Source: an uncultured Clostridia bacterium
GTDB lineage: Bacteria > Bacillota > Clostridia > Saccharofermentanales > Saccharofermentanaceae
DNA: 64,000 nt
Assembly: GCA_947303255.1 (NCBI GenBank)
Contig: CAMYXL010000002.1
Span: 1-64,000 of the forward strand
Reading direction: 5' to 3'
Part shown: piece by piece, positions 1 to 9,173 of the stretch
How the letters are laid out: each line of letters opens with the position of its first letter
How positions within the stretch are numbered: the first letter of the stretch is position 1
Program-made: the position numbers and the translations under genes
The notes under the pieces: generated by a model
Told to the model about the DNA's origin: nothing
What the model saw: the letters and a program-made list of their open reading frames with translations, nothing else
Database searches by the model: none

Positions 1-871
1 CATTCTCCTTGGAGAGGTTGATAACCTTAGCATAGCAGCCGCCCTCGAAGTTGAATACGCCGTTGTCATCCCAGCCGTGCTCGTCATCACCGATGAGAAG
101 TCTCTTAGGATCTGTGGAAAGTGTTGTCTTACCTGTACCGGAAAGACCGAAGAAGATTGCTGTGTGCTTACCTTCCATGTCTGTGTTAGCAGAGCAGTGC
201 ATTGAAGCGATGCCCTTGAGAGGGAGGTAGTAGTTCATCATGGAGAACATACCCTTCTTCATCTCTCCGCCGTACCATGTGTTGATGATAACCTGCTCAC
301 GGGATGTGATGTTGAATGCTACGCATGTCTCGGAATTGAGGCCGAGCTCCTTGTAGTTCTCAACCTTAGCCTTGGAAGCGTTGTAAACAACGAAGTTAGG
401 CTCAAAGTTCTCGAGCTCTTCTGCTGTTGGCTGGATGAACATGTTCTTAACGAAGTGAGCCTGCCAAGCAACCTCAACGATGAAACGAACTGCCATTCTT
501 GTGTCTGCGTTAGCACCGCAGAAAGCATCTACTACGAAAAGTCTCTTGTTGCAGAGCTCTTTCTTAGCGATGTCCTTAACAACTGCCCATGTATCTTCTG
601 TCATTGGGTGGTTGTCGTTCTTATACTCATCAGATGTCCACCATACTGTATCCTTGGAGTTAGCATCCATTACGATGTACTTATCTTTAGGGGAACGACC
701 TGTGTAGATACCTGTCATAACGTTAACAGTATCAAGCTCTGTTACCTTACCTACTTCGTATCCCTCAAGACCTGCTTTTGTCTCTTCCTCGAAGAGGAGC
801 TCGTAAGAAGGATTGTAGACGATCTCTGTTGTACCGGTGATGCCGTACTTGGTCAAATCAACTTTTGCCAT
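1..871 (-). CDS. pckA: Phosphoenolpyruvate carboxykinase (ATP), partial (C-terminus outside the window)
   Basis: Minus-strand reading frame open to the window edge, starting [30 protein letters not shown]; contains [33 protein letters not shown] and the P-loop [13 protein letters not shown] typical of ATP-dependent PEPCK. Absent from the ORF track because it is truncated. Confidence 0.95.
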   Translation of the reverse strand, partial: MAKVDLTKYGITGTTEIVYNPSYELLFEEETKAGLEGYEVGKVTELDTVNVMTGIYTGRSPKDKYIVMDANSKDTVWWTSDEYKNDNHPMTEDTWAVVKDIAKKELCNKRLFVVDAFCGANADTRMAVRFIVEVAWQAHFVKNMFIQPTAEELENFEPNFVVYNASKAKVENYKELGLNSETCVAFNITSREQVIINTWYGGEMKKGMFSMMNYYLPLKGIASMHCSANTDMEGKHTAIFFGLSGTGKTTLSTDPKRLLIGDDEHGWDDNGVFNFEGGCYAKVINLSKEN

Positions 872-1071
872 AATCTTTCTCTCTTTTCTGTAATATTTTT
901 CAGGGTATAAAACCATACCATCTGCTGTTTTGAGCGGAAATCCAAATTTCCACCAATAGAGTATATATAATTCTCAAAAGAAAAGCACCACCCAATCGGG
1001 CTGAAATTTGAGGTTTTTTCATAATATTTTTATTTAAAGGGTGATTTTTGCATAAATGATTTTCGTAAATT

Positions 1072-1962
1072 TCATTTTGAGGCTTTTTCGCGAATGCTCA
1101 GGACGATTATTGCAAGAAACACCATCAAGATTCCGCAAATCGCGATGATCCCAATCTTCTCACCCATAACAAAAAATCCGAACAACGTAGCCGCAGCAGG
1201 TTCCACGGTCGCGAGGACTGCCGCCTTGCCTGCCGTGGTCCTATTGAGGCCAAGGGTATACAAAAGAAACGGGATGACAGCCGTCACCACAGAGGTAAGG
1301 AGTACAAAGCCGAGAAGTCCCGGTTTGCTCTCTGTTTTCGCTATCTTGTCTGCAAGGTCCATCGGATTCGCCACAAGGATTGAGCCGAGGCCTGCGATAA
1401 GGAAAGTATATGTGGTCACCGTGAATGGTGAGTATTTTCGAAGAGCAAAAGTACCGAAGATGCTGTAAAGACCGTAACCAAGACCGGAGCCAAGGCCGAC
1501 AAGGATACCGATGGCAGAGACCTTGCCTCCGAAGCCGGAGACCAAAACACAGCCGATGAATGCCAGGATGAGCGCGATGACTTTCTGGATCGTGATCTTT
1601 TCCTTGAGAAAGATTATCGCGAGCACCATGACCCAGATCGGGGATGTGTAAAGAAGGATCGCTGCCGTGGACATTGTCATGAGCCTTATGGCCGTGAAGT
1701 AGCAGCAGGTGAAAAAGAGGATACTCACAAGGCCGAGCGCCAGGAAAAGAGGTATGTCCTTCGGCTTGATCTTGAAGCCTTTGGGGTCCTTGATGAGAAG
1801 GATCAGCGCGAAGATGACTCCCGCTGTGGTAAGTCTCAGGCAGGCAACCTGGATGGATGTAAATCCGAGACCGTTAAGGTGGCGCACGAAGATGCCCATA
1901 CTGCCCCAGAAAAGTCCTGCGATGATTATGAGGATGTCGCCCAAAAAGTTCTTCTTTTCCAT
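1072..1962 (-). CDS. EamA/DMT-family transporter
   Basis: ORF of 10 predicted TM segments with EamA-like repeats; start chosen at the ATG with GGGAGG upstream. Confidence 0.85.
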   Translation of the reverse strand: MEKKNFLGDILIIIAGLFWGSMGIFVRHLNGLGFTSIQVACLRLTTAGVIFALILLIKDPKGFKIKPKDIPLFLALGLVSILFFTCCYFTAIRLMTMSTAAILLYTSPIWVMVLAIIFLKEKITIQKVIALILAFIGCVLVSGFGGKVSAIGILVGLGSGLGYGLYSIFGTFALRKYSPFTVTTYTFLIAGLGSILVANPMDLADKIAKTESKPGLLGFVLLTSVVTAVIPFLLYTLGLNRTTAGKAAVLATVEPAAATLFGFFVMGEKIGIIAICGILMVFLAIIVLSIREKASK

Positions 1963-1998
1963 TGAAGTTCCTCCCACATGAGGGATTATAGCATTTTT

Positions 1999-2530
1999 CC
2001 AACCTTTTTCTGCGGGCCTCCGGATTTTTCCAACCTAATTCCAACCTACCCTCCAGGTTCATTTTTCCAACCTTACTCCATGATAGTGAAGGCTTGTGGA
2101 ACTTCGTCCCCGCGCGGCTGATTCCACTTTTCCAACCTTAAGACGCATTCACAAATTCTCGATTTTCTAAAATCCAACCCAGGGTTGGATTTATTCGTCA
2201 AAAATGGCGTGATCCCGGCCCCGTGAAGCAGGTGACCCCCGGGATTTTAAGTTTTTTCCAACCTAAGGCTGGCTGTTCCGGAATGCCCTGAAAATTTTTC
2301 CAACCTTAAGTTACATTCACAAAATCTCATTTTTATTTTTCCAACCTAAGGTTGGATATATCTTTTGAAATCAACACGATCAGGGCTTCAGAACCGGATT
2401 GAATTCGTAATCTGATGATTAATCCAACCTTAGGTTAAATACCGCAATCAGTCCTCTTTTGTTTTTCCAACCTTAAGTCGCTTTCTCAAATTCTAGATTT
2501 CTTTTTTACAACCTTAGGTTGGAAAAACAT
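1999..2530. repeat. Intergenic array 1 of CCAACCTTA(A)G / palindromic TCCAACCTTAGGTTGGA motifs
   Basis: CCAACC-type motif starts at 1999, 2030, 2041, 2067, 2132, 2174, 2258, 2300, 2341, 2424, 2467, 2508; from 2132 onward spacings are 42, 84, 42, 41, 83, 43, 41 bp. Units at 2132, 2300 and 2467 are similar along most of their length. Confidence 0.9.
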
Positions 2531-2550
2531 AAAAAGCCCCGTTTCTGCGC

Positions 2551-2583
2551 AAAAAAATACCGCCGGATCTTGTCCGACGGTAT
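2551..2583 (-). terminator. Rho-independent terminator downstream of the CarD-like gene
   Basis: Minus strand reads ATACCGTCGGA-loop-TCCGGCGGTAT followed by TTTTTT. Confidence 0.8.
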
Positions 2584-2608
2584 CAGATTTCAATTGTCCA
2601 ACCGGATC

Positions 2609-3121
2609 TTAAGCGATGCACGCTTCTTTTCTGATGAAGTCAGGAACTTCTTCAGGGTCCATGTCCAAAGCAAGAGCGAGCTCAGCATTCATACGGGACT
2701 CTGCATCGACCAGGGTCTTCTCATCCTGCATGTTGAGGCGCTTGCCTTCAGAAGAAAGCTCAGCCTGACGTGTAAGGACTGCCTTGATGACACCCATGAT
2801 CTCTTTTCTTGTTCCCTTGGTGACGATGGAATTGTAAGTGTCCTTACGGAGGTTCTTGTCGTCGATCCAGTCGATATTATTGTCAGGAAGGCTCTTGATA
2901 AGAGACAGTGCCTCCTCCTTGTCGATAACAGGACGAAGCTTGTTGACCATGACTTCGCTGTCGAGAGGTACATACATAACGGAAGCCTGCTTGGTGAATA
3001 CCGGCTGGAGGACATAGTAGTCCTTTGGTGCCTCGTTGAAGAAACTCATCTTCTTAATTTCGGTGATTTTACACACTCCGTTGCCTCCATAGACAACGTT
3101 ATCTCCAATGTTGAATTTCAT
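2609..3121 (-). CDS. CarD/CdnL/TRCF-domain transcriptional regulator
   Basis: N-terminal MKFNIGDNVVYGGNGVCKITEI and YYVLQPVF typical of the CarD-like RNAP-interacting domain. Confidence 0.85.
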   Translation of the reverse strand: MKFNIGDNVVYGGNGVCKITEIKKMSFFNEAPKDYYVLQPVFTKQASVMYVPLDSEVMVNKLRPVIDKEEALSLIKSLPDNNIDWIDDKNLRKDTYNSIVTKGTRKEIMGVIKAVLTRQAELSSEGKRLNMQDEKTLVDAESRMNAELALALDMDPEEVPDFIRKEACIA

Positions 3122-3294
3122 ACATTACCTCTTACGAAAAAACAAAACGCCTAGAAAGGCCCTAAATATCTATATGTTTCTTGGAATTCTCTACGCTTTG
3201 ATTATATCACGGGAGAGGGTGTATGACCTGTTGGCAGATTAGCCAAAAAAAACCGCTGTGAGATGGTCCTTTCGTACTCCGGAAGCCCTTGCTG

Positions 3295-5424
3295 TCAAGT
3301 TTCTTTGAACGATTCAGCAATCTCTTCGACTTCTGTTCTCCTTTCGACAAAGGCTTCAACACACTTCGGATCGAAGTGTTTGCCTGCGCCATTCTGGATG
3401 AACTCAAAGGCCTCATCGTATGTCATAGGCTCTTTGTAACTTCTCTTGGATACAAGAGCATCGAAAACATCCGCTACAGCCATAACTCTTGCAGACAGAG
3501 GTATCTCTTCACCCTTAAGGCCCTGAGGGTATCCTGAACCGTCATACTTCTCATGGTGGCTCTGAGCGAGGTCTTTTGCTTCTTCAAGGTAACCTGACTC
3601 TGAAACAGTACTGATGGCACGGTTGATGATATCGTAACCTGCAGTAGTATGATTCTTCATGATCTCGAACTCTTCAGGCTCGAGTCTTCCGGGCTTATTT
3701 AAGATCGCGTCAGGAACGCTGATCTTACCGATGTCGTGCAAAGGTGCAGCCTTAGCTACATCGGAGATGTACTTCTTGGTGATGATGTCCTTGAACTCAC
3801 CCTTGAACTGCAGCTGCTTCAAGATAAGCTCTGTGTAGGATGCTGTCTTCTTGATGTGATAGCCGGTGTTCTTGTCACGGCTCTCGACCATGTCTGCGAG
3901 AACGAGGATAAGACCTGTCTGGAGCTTGTCGATCTGCTTACCCTTCTTACGGCTGTCATTAAGGAACTTCATGGTATCAGAGGTGGTCTGGGTATAAGCA
4001 TCATAGAGGTGCTCTATCTCATCACCCGTGGTTATTCCAAGGTTCTTAAGACGCTGGACACTCTCGTTACGCTCCTGGGTACTATTGAACGCGAAGCCTG
4101 AAGCTGCGTGTGCCATGGCATTCAAAGGATAGATGATTCCGTAATCGGCAAGCCACAAAGCTACTGCGATTACCAGGATGAAGAAGCCCAGGAACAAGGA
4201 TATCTGCTGAGCAAGGTACTGGTAGAAGCCGCTTACGAGTTTATCCATGGCGATATCGACACCGAGGTATGCGGCACATGCGCCGTTACCGGCATACAAA
4301 GGCTTATAGACTGTAAGAAGCCAGCCGTAGGTGTCGTTTGTTACCCTAGGTTCGATCCTCTGACCTGCGATGAGGTCGTCTGTTACATCCATGAAGGATT
4401 CGTCGAACGGAATGACGGTTCCCGGTTCTGCGCCCGGTACGTCGCCTGAATCGAGATCGAAAACGACATGACAGCCGTCTTCCTTTATCTGATATACATA
4501 TATGTATCTGATTTCCGTATAACTGTTCTTCATCCTGGACAGATACTGCTCGGTCTCTTTATATCCTTCTGCTTCCTCGCCGAGCTCAATGTACGTGTCG
4601 ATCTTGTTGGCATTGATATAGCAGGCCAGGTTCTCGGTGATGGCACGGCCGAACTTGGTGTGGTCGTCAACGACGCTGCTTCTGAAGACCATGTAGCCTA
4701 CGGTAACGGCTGCAATGGCGATAATGGAGATAGCAACGGTAAGAAGAAGAATGATCTTGCCTCTTAAGGAGAACTTACGGACCTTCATCTTGGTGACGTC
4801 CTTCATTTCCTGCTTGGTAAGAGGTCTTTGTCTCCAGCCGTACTTACGAAGCTGAGCGCTGAAGCTCTTTGGAAGGAGAATGACTACGAGGGCGGCAACG
4901 CCGACTGTTACGGCTTTGTCCATGAAGTCGATGATGAAGTCTGCTATGAACTGTGCTACGAACCTGTTGCTGATGTGCCAGGAGTCGTGGACTTTTCTGG
5001 CAAGGCTCGCGGTAACGCCTTCGTTGCCGAAGCCGAAGAGGTACCAGGTAAGGATCGAGCCGAGGCCGCCTCCGATGAGGGCCAGGATCGGGATGAGGAT
5101 TATGATGTCACGCTTTTTGAGGCCGTGGCGGGAGAATGATGCCGCGCAGACGGCGATCATGACGTTTAAGGTTCCGTAGAAAACGGAATTGTAGTCGTTG
5201 ATGCTCTTGATGAAGTTGGTAATGAGGCCGACGGCGATACCCGGAAGTGCGCCTCCGAGGAAGGCGACGATGACGGTGCCGACCGAGTCGAGATACAAAG
5301 GAAGTCCGAGCTTGTTCATAAGCCAGGACAGGAAAACGTTGATGCCTATGCCTGCGGCACAAAGTATCAACAGTTTGATTATGACGTTCTTAGCAACGCT
5401 GTGTCTGTTACTTGCTTCACTCAT
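3295..5424 (-). CDS. Membrane HD-GYP domain protein (putative c-di-GMP phosphodiesterase) with ECF-S-like N-terminal membrane region
   Basis: HD-GYP signature AAPLHDIGKISVPDAILNKPGRLEPEEFEIMKNHTTAGYDII and HHEKYDGSGYPQGLKGEEIP; N-terminal multi-TM region followed by an extracytoplasmic sensor and HAMP-like linker. Confidence 0.85.
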   Translation of the reverse strand: MSEASNRHSVAKNVIIKLLILCAAGIGINVFLSWLMNKLGLPLYLDSVGTVIVAFLGGALPGIAVGLITNFIKSINDYNSVFYGTLNVMIAVCAASFSRHGLKKRDIIILIPILALIGGGLGSILTWYLFGFGNEGVTASLARKVHDSWHISNRFVAQFIADFIIDFMDKAVTVGVAALVVILLPKSFSAQLRKYGWRQRPLTKQEMKDVTKMKVRKFSLRGKIILLLTVAISIIAIAAVTVGYMVFRSSVVDDHTKFGRAITENLACYINANKIDTYIELGEEAEGYKETEQYLSRMKNSYTEIRYIYVYQIKEDGCHVVFDLDSGDVPGAEPGTVIPFDESFMDVTDDLIAGQRIEPRVTNDTYGWLLTVYKPLYAGNGACAAYLGVDIAMDKLVSGFYQYLAQQISLFLGFFILVIAVALWLADYGIIYPLNAMAHAASGFAFNSTQERNESVQRLKNLGITTGDEIEHLYDAYTQTTSDTMKFLNDSRKKGKQIDKLQTGLILVLADMVESRDKNTGYHIKKTASYTELILKQLQFKGEFKDIITKKYISDVAKAAPLHDIGKISVPDAILNKPGRLEPEEFEIMKNHTTAGYDIINRAISTVSESGYLEEAKDLAQSHHEKYDGSGYPQGLKGEEIPLSARVMAVADVFDALVSKRSYKEPMTYDEAFEFIQNGAGKHFDPKCVEAFVERRTEVEEIAESFKET

Positions 5425-5635
5425 TTGCCCAACCCCACACGAAAAGAAGTCTCTCAAATCGTTGCTTCCTTTTCTGAATTATATCATTTTCTGGACATTT
5501 TCATAATTTTTTGAGAAGGCTTTTTTCAGTCTTTTCGAAAAAGTCTGTTTTCGTGTGGAAAATGCACAGAAAACGGTGACTGCAGGGCGGGATTTCCGTC
5601 CGCTGTTTTCGAGAAGCAAGAGTATAATCTTGGGT

Positions 5636-6433
5636 ATGACGAAGATACTGTTTTTTGATATTGACGGAACACTTTTCACGAATGACTTTAAGCTGCCTGC
5701 GACCGTGAGGCCGGCGCTTCTGATGGCGCGCGAGCACGGATGTAAGATCTACATCAATACGGGCAGGACCCTGTGCAATATTGATAAGAAACTTCAGGAG
5801 CTGCCGCTGGACGGCATAAGCATGGGCTGCGGCTGCAGGGTCATCGCGGAGGGGAAGACGCTGATCTCCACCGAGAGGAGCCACGAGGAGTCCATGAAGA
5901 TCGTGGACGTGTACAGGAGAAATAAGATCACCACGGTGTACGAGAGTGACACGGGGATGTTTTTCGATGACGAAAATACTGATGACGACATGATCCCGGT
6001 ATGGCGCGAGTACACGGACAAGAGGGGTCTTACCAGGTTCGTGGATGACAGGGATTTTAGGGCGGTCAAGATGTTCAGCAAGATCATTGACGAGGCTGAC
6101 GTGGATAGATTGATCGACGATCTGAAGAGCGAAGGGTTCCCGTTCTACCCGATCAGGAGGAGCAAGTACGGTTACGAGATCGTGCCGGAAGGTTACACCA
6201 AGGCGACGGGTATCGATATGGTTAGGGATTATTACGGCGTGGGGCTCGAGGACTGCTATGTCTTCGGCGACAGCGAGAACGACCTGTCGATGTTAATGCA
6301 CGTGCCTAACAGCGTTGCCATGGGGCAGTCGCCGGAAGAGGTCAAGAAGTGCTGCAGCTATGTGACCGATACACCGGAAAATGACGGCATCGAGAAAGCG
6401 CTGATGGGATTAGGCCTGATCCCCCGTAAATGA
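5636..6433 (+). CDS. HAD superfamily hydrolase, Cof-type
   Basis: MTKILFFDIDGTLF and C-terminal VFGDSENDLSML motifs; start moved to the ATG at 5636. Confidence 0.9.
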   Translation: MTKILFFDIDGTLFTNDFKLPATVRPALLMAREHGCKIYINTGRTLCNIDKKLQELPLDGISMGCGCRVIAEGKTLISTERSHEESMKIVDVYRRNKITTVYESDTGMFFDDENTDDDMIPVWREYTDKRGLTRFVDDRDFRAVKMFSKIIDEADVDRLIDDLKSEGFPFYPIRRSKYGYEIVPEGYTKATGIDMVRDYYGVGLEDCYVFGDSENDLSMLMHVPNSVAMGQSPEEVKKCCSYVTDTPENDGIEKALMGLGLIPRK

Positions 6434-7270
6434 GATAGCTTCGTTGACGGCTTCGTGCCAGTGAACGAGATACTGATGATGAGTTCCGCCTTCTATGAGG
6501 TGGAATTTTTTTGCCTTGAAAACATCCGCCAGATACTTGCCACTCTCAGGGGTGGTCGAGTTGTCGTCGGTGCCGTTCCAGACGAAGGTCGGAACGTCGA
6601 TATTAACGTCCTCGCGCTTGGCATACATGCTGATGGCGTCGGTGAAGGCACCCTTGCCGCTGTTGGCGCCGGAACCTCTTATGACGGATGTGTACATGTC
6701 GAAATTATCGCGCATGAAAACTTGCTCATCAGGCGCCATCTTCTCGATGTGGGTCCTGGCGATCTGGTCAGCCTGTTCGCGGGATGCTTTGGCCGTGGTA
6801 TAGAAGTACATCATGGTTATGGGCTTCATGTAAAGGGTCAGGAAGCGGCGTCTTTTCATGCTCTTGCTGACCAGGTGATCGAACTTCGAGGAGTTCATCG
6901 GCGGGAGGCTGCTCATCAGCGTCAGGGTCTTCGTAATGTCCTTGTTGAGCATGGCGTAGACCTGGGCGTAGTAACCGCCTGCGCTGTGGCCCATGACGTG
7001 GACGTATCTTACGCCGTGGGACTTAAGGCATTCGTTGATGCGGGCAAAAAGTTCCTCCATGGTGTAGCTGCCGATAAAATCGGAGCGGCCGATGCCGGGC
7101 CTATCGAAAGAGATGACGCAGATGTCGCGGCCGGCGTCCTTCGGAAGGTAGCCCGCGCCGCCCCAGAAACCGTGGAAGAACAGGACAACGGTATCGGACC
7201 ATTCGCCGTATCTTAAGTAGGCAAGTTTCTTGCCGTTGGTCTCGTAAAATTCTTCGTGGATTTCGTTCAT
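6410..7270 (-). CDS. Alpha/beta hydrolase
   Basis: FFHGFWG, MGHSAGGYYAQ nucleophile elbow, late GGTHHQYLVH; start moved to MNEIHEEF. Confidence 0.85.
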   Translation of the reverse strand: MNEIHEEFYETNGKKLAYLRYGEWSDTVVLFFHGFWGGAGYLPKDAGRDICVISFDRPGIGRSDFIGSYTMEELFARINECLKSHGVRYVHVMGHSAGGYYAQVYAMLNKDITKTLTLMSSLPPMNSSKFDHLVSKSMKRRRFLTLYMKPITMMYFYTTAKASREQADQIARTHIEKMAPDEQVFMRDNFDMYTSVIRGSGANSGKGAFTDAISMYAKREDVNIDVPTFVWNGTDDNSTTPESGKYLADVFKAKKFHLIEGGTHHQYLVHWHEAVNEAISFTGDQA

Positions 7271-7358
7271 CTTAGCCTCATTCTCGGTTTGTTCTTTTTC
7301 GAATATACTAGTATTATATGTATTTGAAAAAACGAGGCAATTATTTTCGAGGAGAACG

Positions 7359-9173
7359 ATGAGGACTGATAGGTTTAACTTCCTGATAGCAGCGATGACG
7401 GGCACTTTGTCCGCCGCTGTTTTTTGGTTCCTGACGTTCAAGTTCGAGGACTCAAAGATCGGCATCAACACCCTGGGCAACATCAAGGCATACCTGATCC
7501 TCGCGGCTTTGTGGCTGGGCGTGTTCTATCTCGTTTCTGTCCTTCTCGAAAAATATCTCAAGCGCGACATCCCGAAGCCCCTTAAGATCGCCATATCCGC
7601 GGCAGGGTTCGCGGGGCTGATGTTCATCATCTATGAGCTTTACGACGTGATGGGCTACCATGCTCTAAAACATATCGCGGTCATGGTGCCGTTTGCCGCT
7701 GGGATCGTGGCACTCAATTCCTTTATCAAGGGCGACAGGCTTCATAAGGCTAAGACCATCTTCCTGTGGGTAGAGACGGGCGCCCTCGCGTTCATCTGGT
7801 ATCTTACGAGCGCGACGGTCAACACGTTCTCGCACTACTCCTTCGGCAGATCTTATAACGTCTATCATTCGTCGGCTTATATCGACACTATCCTCAATAC
7901 TTACTACGGCGTGCCGTTTACCGGCATTGAGTCGGAACTTTACGGACACTATTCGCTGATACTTACGCCGATCCTTAAAGTGGTCGGCATGAACACAAAG
8001 ACCATCGGAATCATCCTGGGACTTCTCACGGCTATAGCTTTCGCGCTACTTTGCGCATGCGTCATCATGACGGTCAAGTCCTTCGCGGTGAAGGTCTTCG
8101 GCATCGGCGGATTCGGTATCTTCGGCGTCACCGCCTACAGCATCTACTGGCAGTCATTCCCACACAGGATGATCTTCCCGAGCATCGCGATCTTCATCCT
8201 TACCTTGTGCGCATATAAGAAATGGTTCTCGAAGAAGATCTTCTTCATCGGCCTGATCCTCCCTGCTCTCGCCCTCATCTGGAATACGGAAAGCGGCGCG
8301 GTCGTCGCTGTCGTTTGGGCGCTCTACGGCGCGGAGGCTTTCGGTGCCACCACCAAGCTCAATAAGCTTCTGTGCTTTGTAATCTCTCTTCCGATCAGCA
8401 TTCTAGCCTCGCTTCTCGCGGCTCTCGCAGTCCTTAATATCTACAACATTAGCGCAGGCGGAGAGAAGATGGGCCCTAAGGAACTTATCGGTTTCCAAGG
8501 GAAGGGATTCGTCGACGATATCGCCAAGGACCTGGAGTCCGGCAACGCCCTCTACGTCCACATCTTCGTGATGCTCTTTATCTGCGCGGTCTGGGCAGTC
8601 TACTGCCTCTACGTTAAGCGCGAGGATAACCCTAAGGCCATGTTCGCTCTGGCGCTCGCTGCCACGGGCCTTGGCATGGGAACTTACTACGTCAACAACC
8701 CGTCCGGCGGATCGGGAATCTTGAGCATGTACTTCATGCTCGCCGCTACGATAATCCTGTCGGGCGCCAAGGTCTCAAAGGACCCTTACGACATCTCGAA
8801 AACATTGGTCGGTATATACGCGGCACTGGCACTCTTTTATGCCGGCCTTCAGGGCAGAACGCTCCTGCCGCAGGTCAATTCCCACAGAAACGCGGGCGCT
8901 TATAATTATCAGAAGTTCAAGGATTTTACTGAAGATCTCGACTCCCGCATCGCCCCTGACACTGTAGGCGGCGGCTTCGGTACAACGGCCGTATTCATGG
9001 AGCTCGGAAGAGACCGCATGGGAAGAGATTTCCACTTCAATATGGAAGAACTTAATAACCCGAAGCACTTCATCAAATTCTGCGACGGCGAAGACGAATT
9101 TGAAGGCTACGAAGTCATCGACAAGATCTTCTATGAAGACGTCGCTTTCAATTATTACGAGAGAATAGATTAA
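7359..9173 (+). CDS. Polytopic membrane protein (possible glycosyltransferase-like)
   Basis: 604 aa, many TM segments; no specific motif recognised. Confidence 0.65.
   Translation: MRTDRFNFLIAAMTGTLSAAVFWFLTFKFEDSKIGINTLGNIKAYLILAALWLGVFYLVSVLLEKYLKRDIPKPLKIAISAAGFAGLMFIIYELYDVMGYHALKHIAVMVPFAAGIVALNSFIKGDRLHKAKTIFLWVETGALAFIWYLTSATVNTFSHYSFGRSYNVYHSSAYIDTILNTYYGVPFTGIESELYGHYSLILTPILKVVGMNTKTIGIILGLLTAIAFALLCACVIMTVKSFAVKVFGIGGFGIFGVTAYSIYWQSFPHRMIFPSIAIFILTLCAYKKWFSKKIFFIGLILPALALIWNTESGAVVAVVWALYGAEAFGATTKLNKLLCFVISLPISILASLLAALAVLNIYNISAGGEKMGPKELIGFQGKGFVDDIAKDLESGNALYVHIFVMLFICAVWAVYCLYVKREDNPKAMFALALAATGLGMGTYYVNNPSGGSGILSMYFMLAATIILSGAKVSKDPYDISKTLVGIYAALALFYAGLQGRTLLPQVNSHRNAGAYNYQKFKDFTEDLDSRIAPDTVGGGFGTTAVFMELGRDRMGRDFHFNMEELNNPKHFIKFCDGEDEFEGYEVIDKIFYEDVAFNYYERID

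Noticed and set aside
319-910. ORFs 319..528 (-), 455..910 (+) and 480..707 (+)
   Set aside because: Overlap the clear pckA reading frame on the minus strand; spurious.
1999-2530. CRISPR array interpretation of the CCAACC repeats
   Set aside because: Conserved part is only ~7-17 bp, degenerate and sometimes missing, spacers are themselves similar between units, and no cas genes are present.
2519-3154. ORF 2519..3154 (+)
   Set aside because: Antisense to the CarD-like gene and running through its terminator; composition not protein-like.
6455-7216. 253-aa plus-strand ORF
   Set aside because: Antisense shadow of the alpha/beta hydrolase gene.
7290-7335. Dyad around ATACTAGTAT between the divergent hydrolase and membrane-protein genes
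   Set aside because: Only the central 10 bp are palindromic; the flanking TTTTTCGAA/TTTGAAAAAA arms are not symmetric about the centre.
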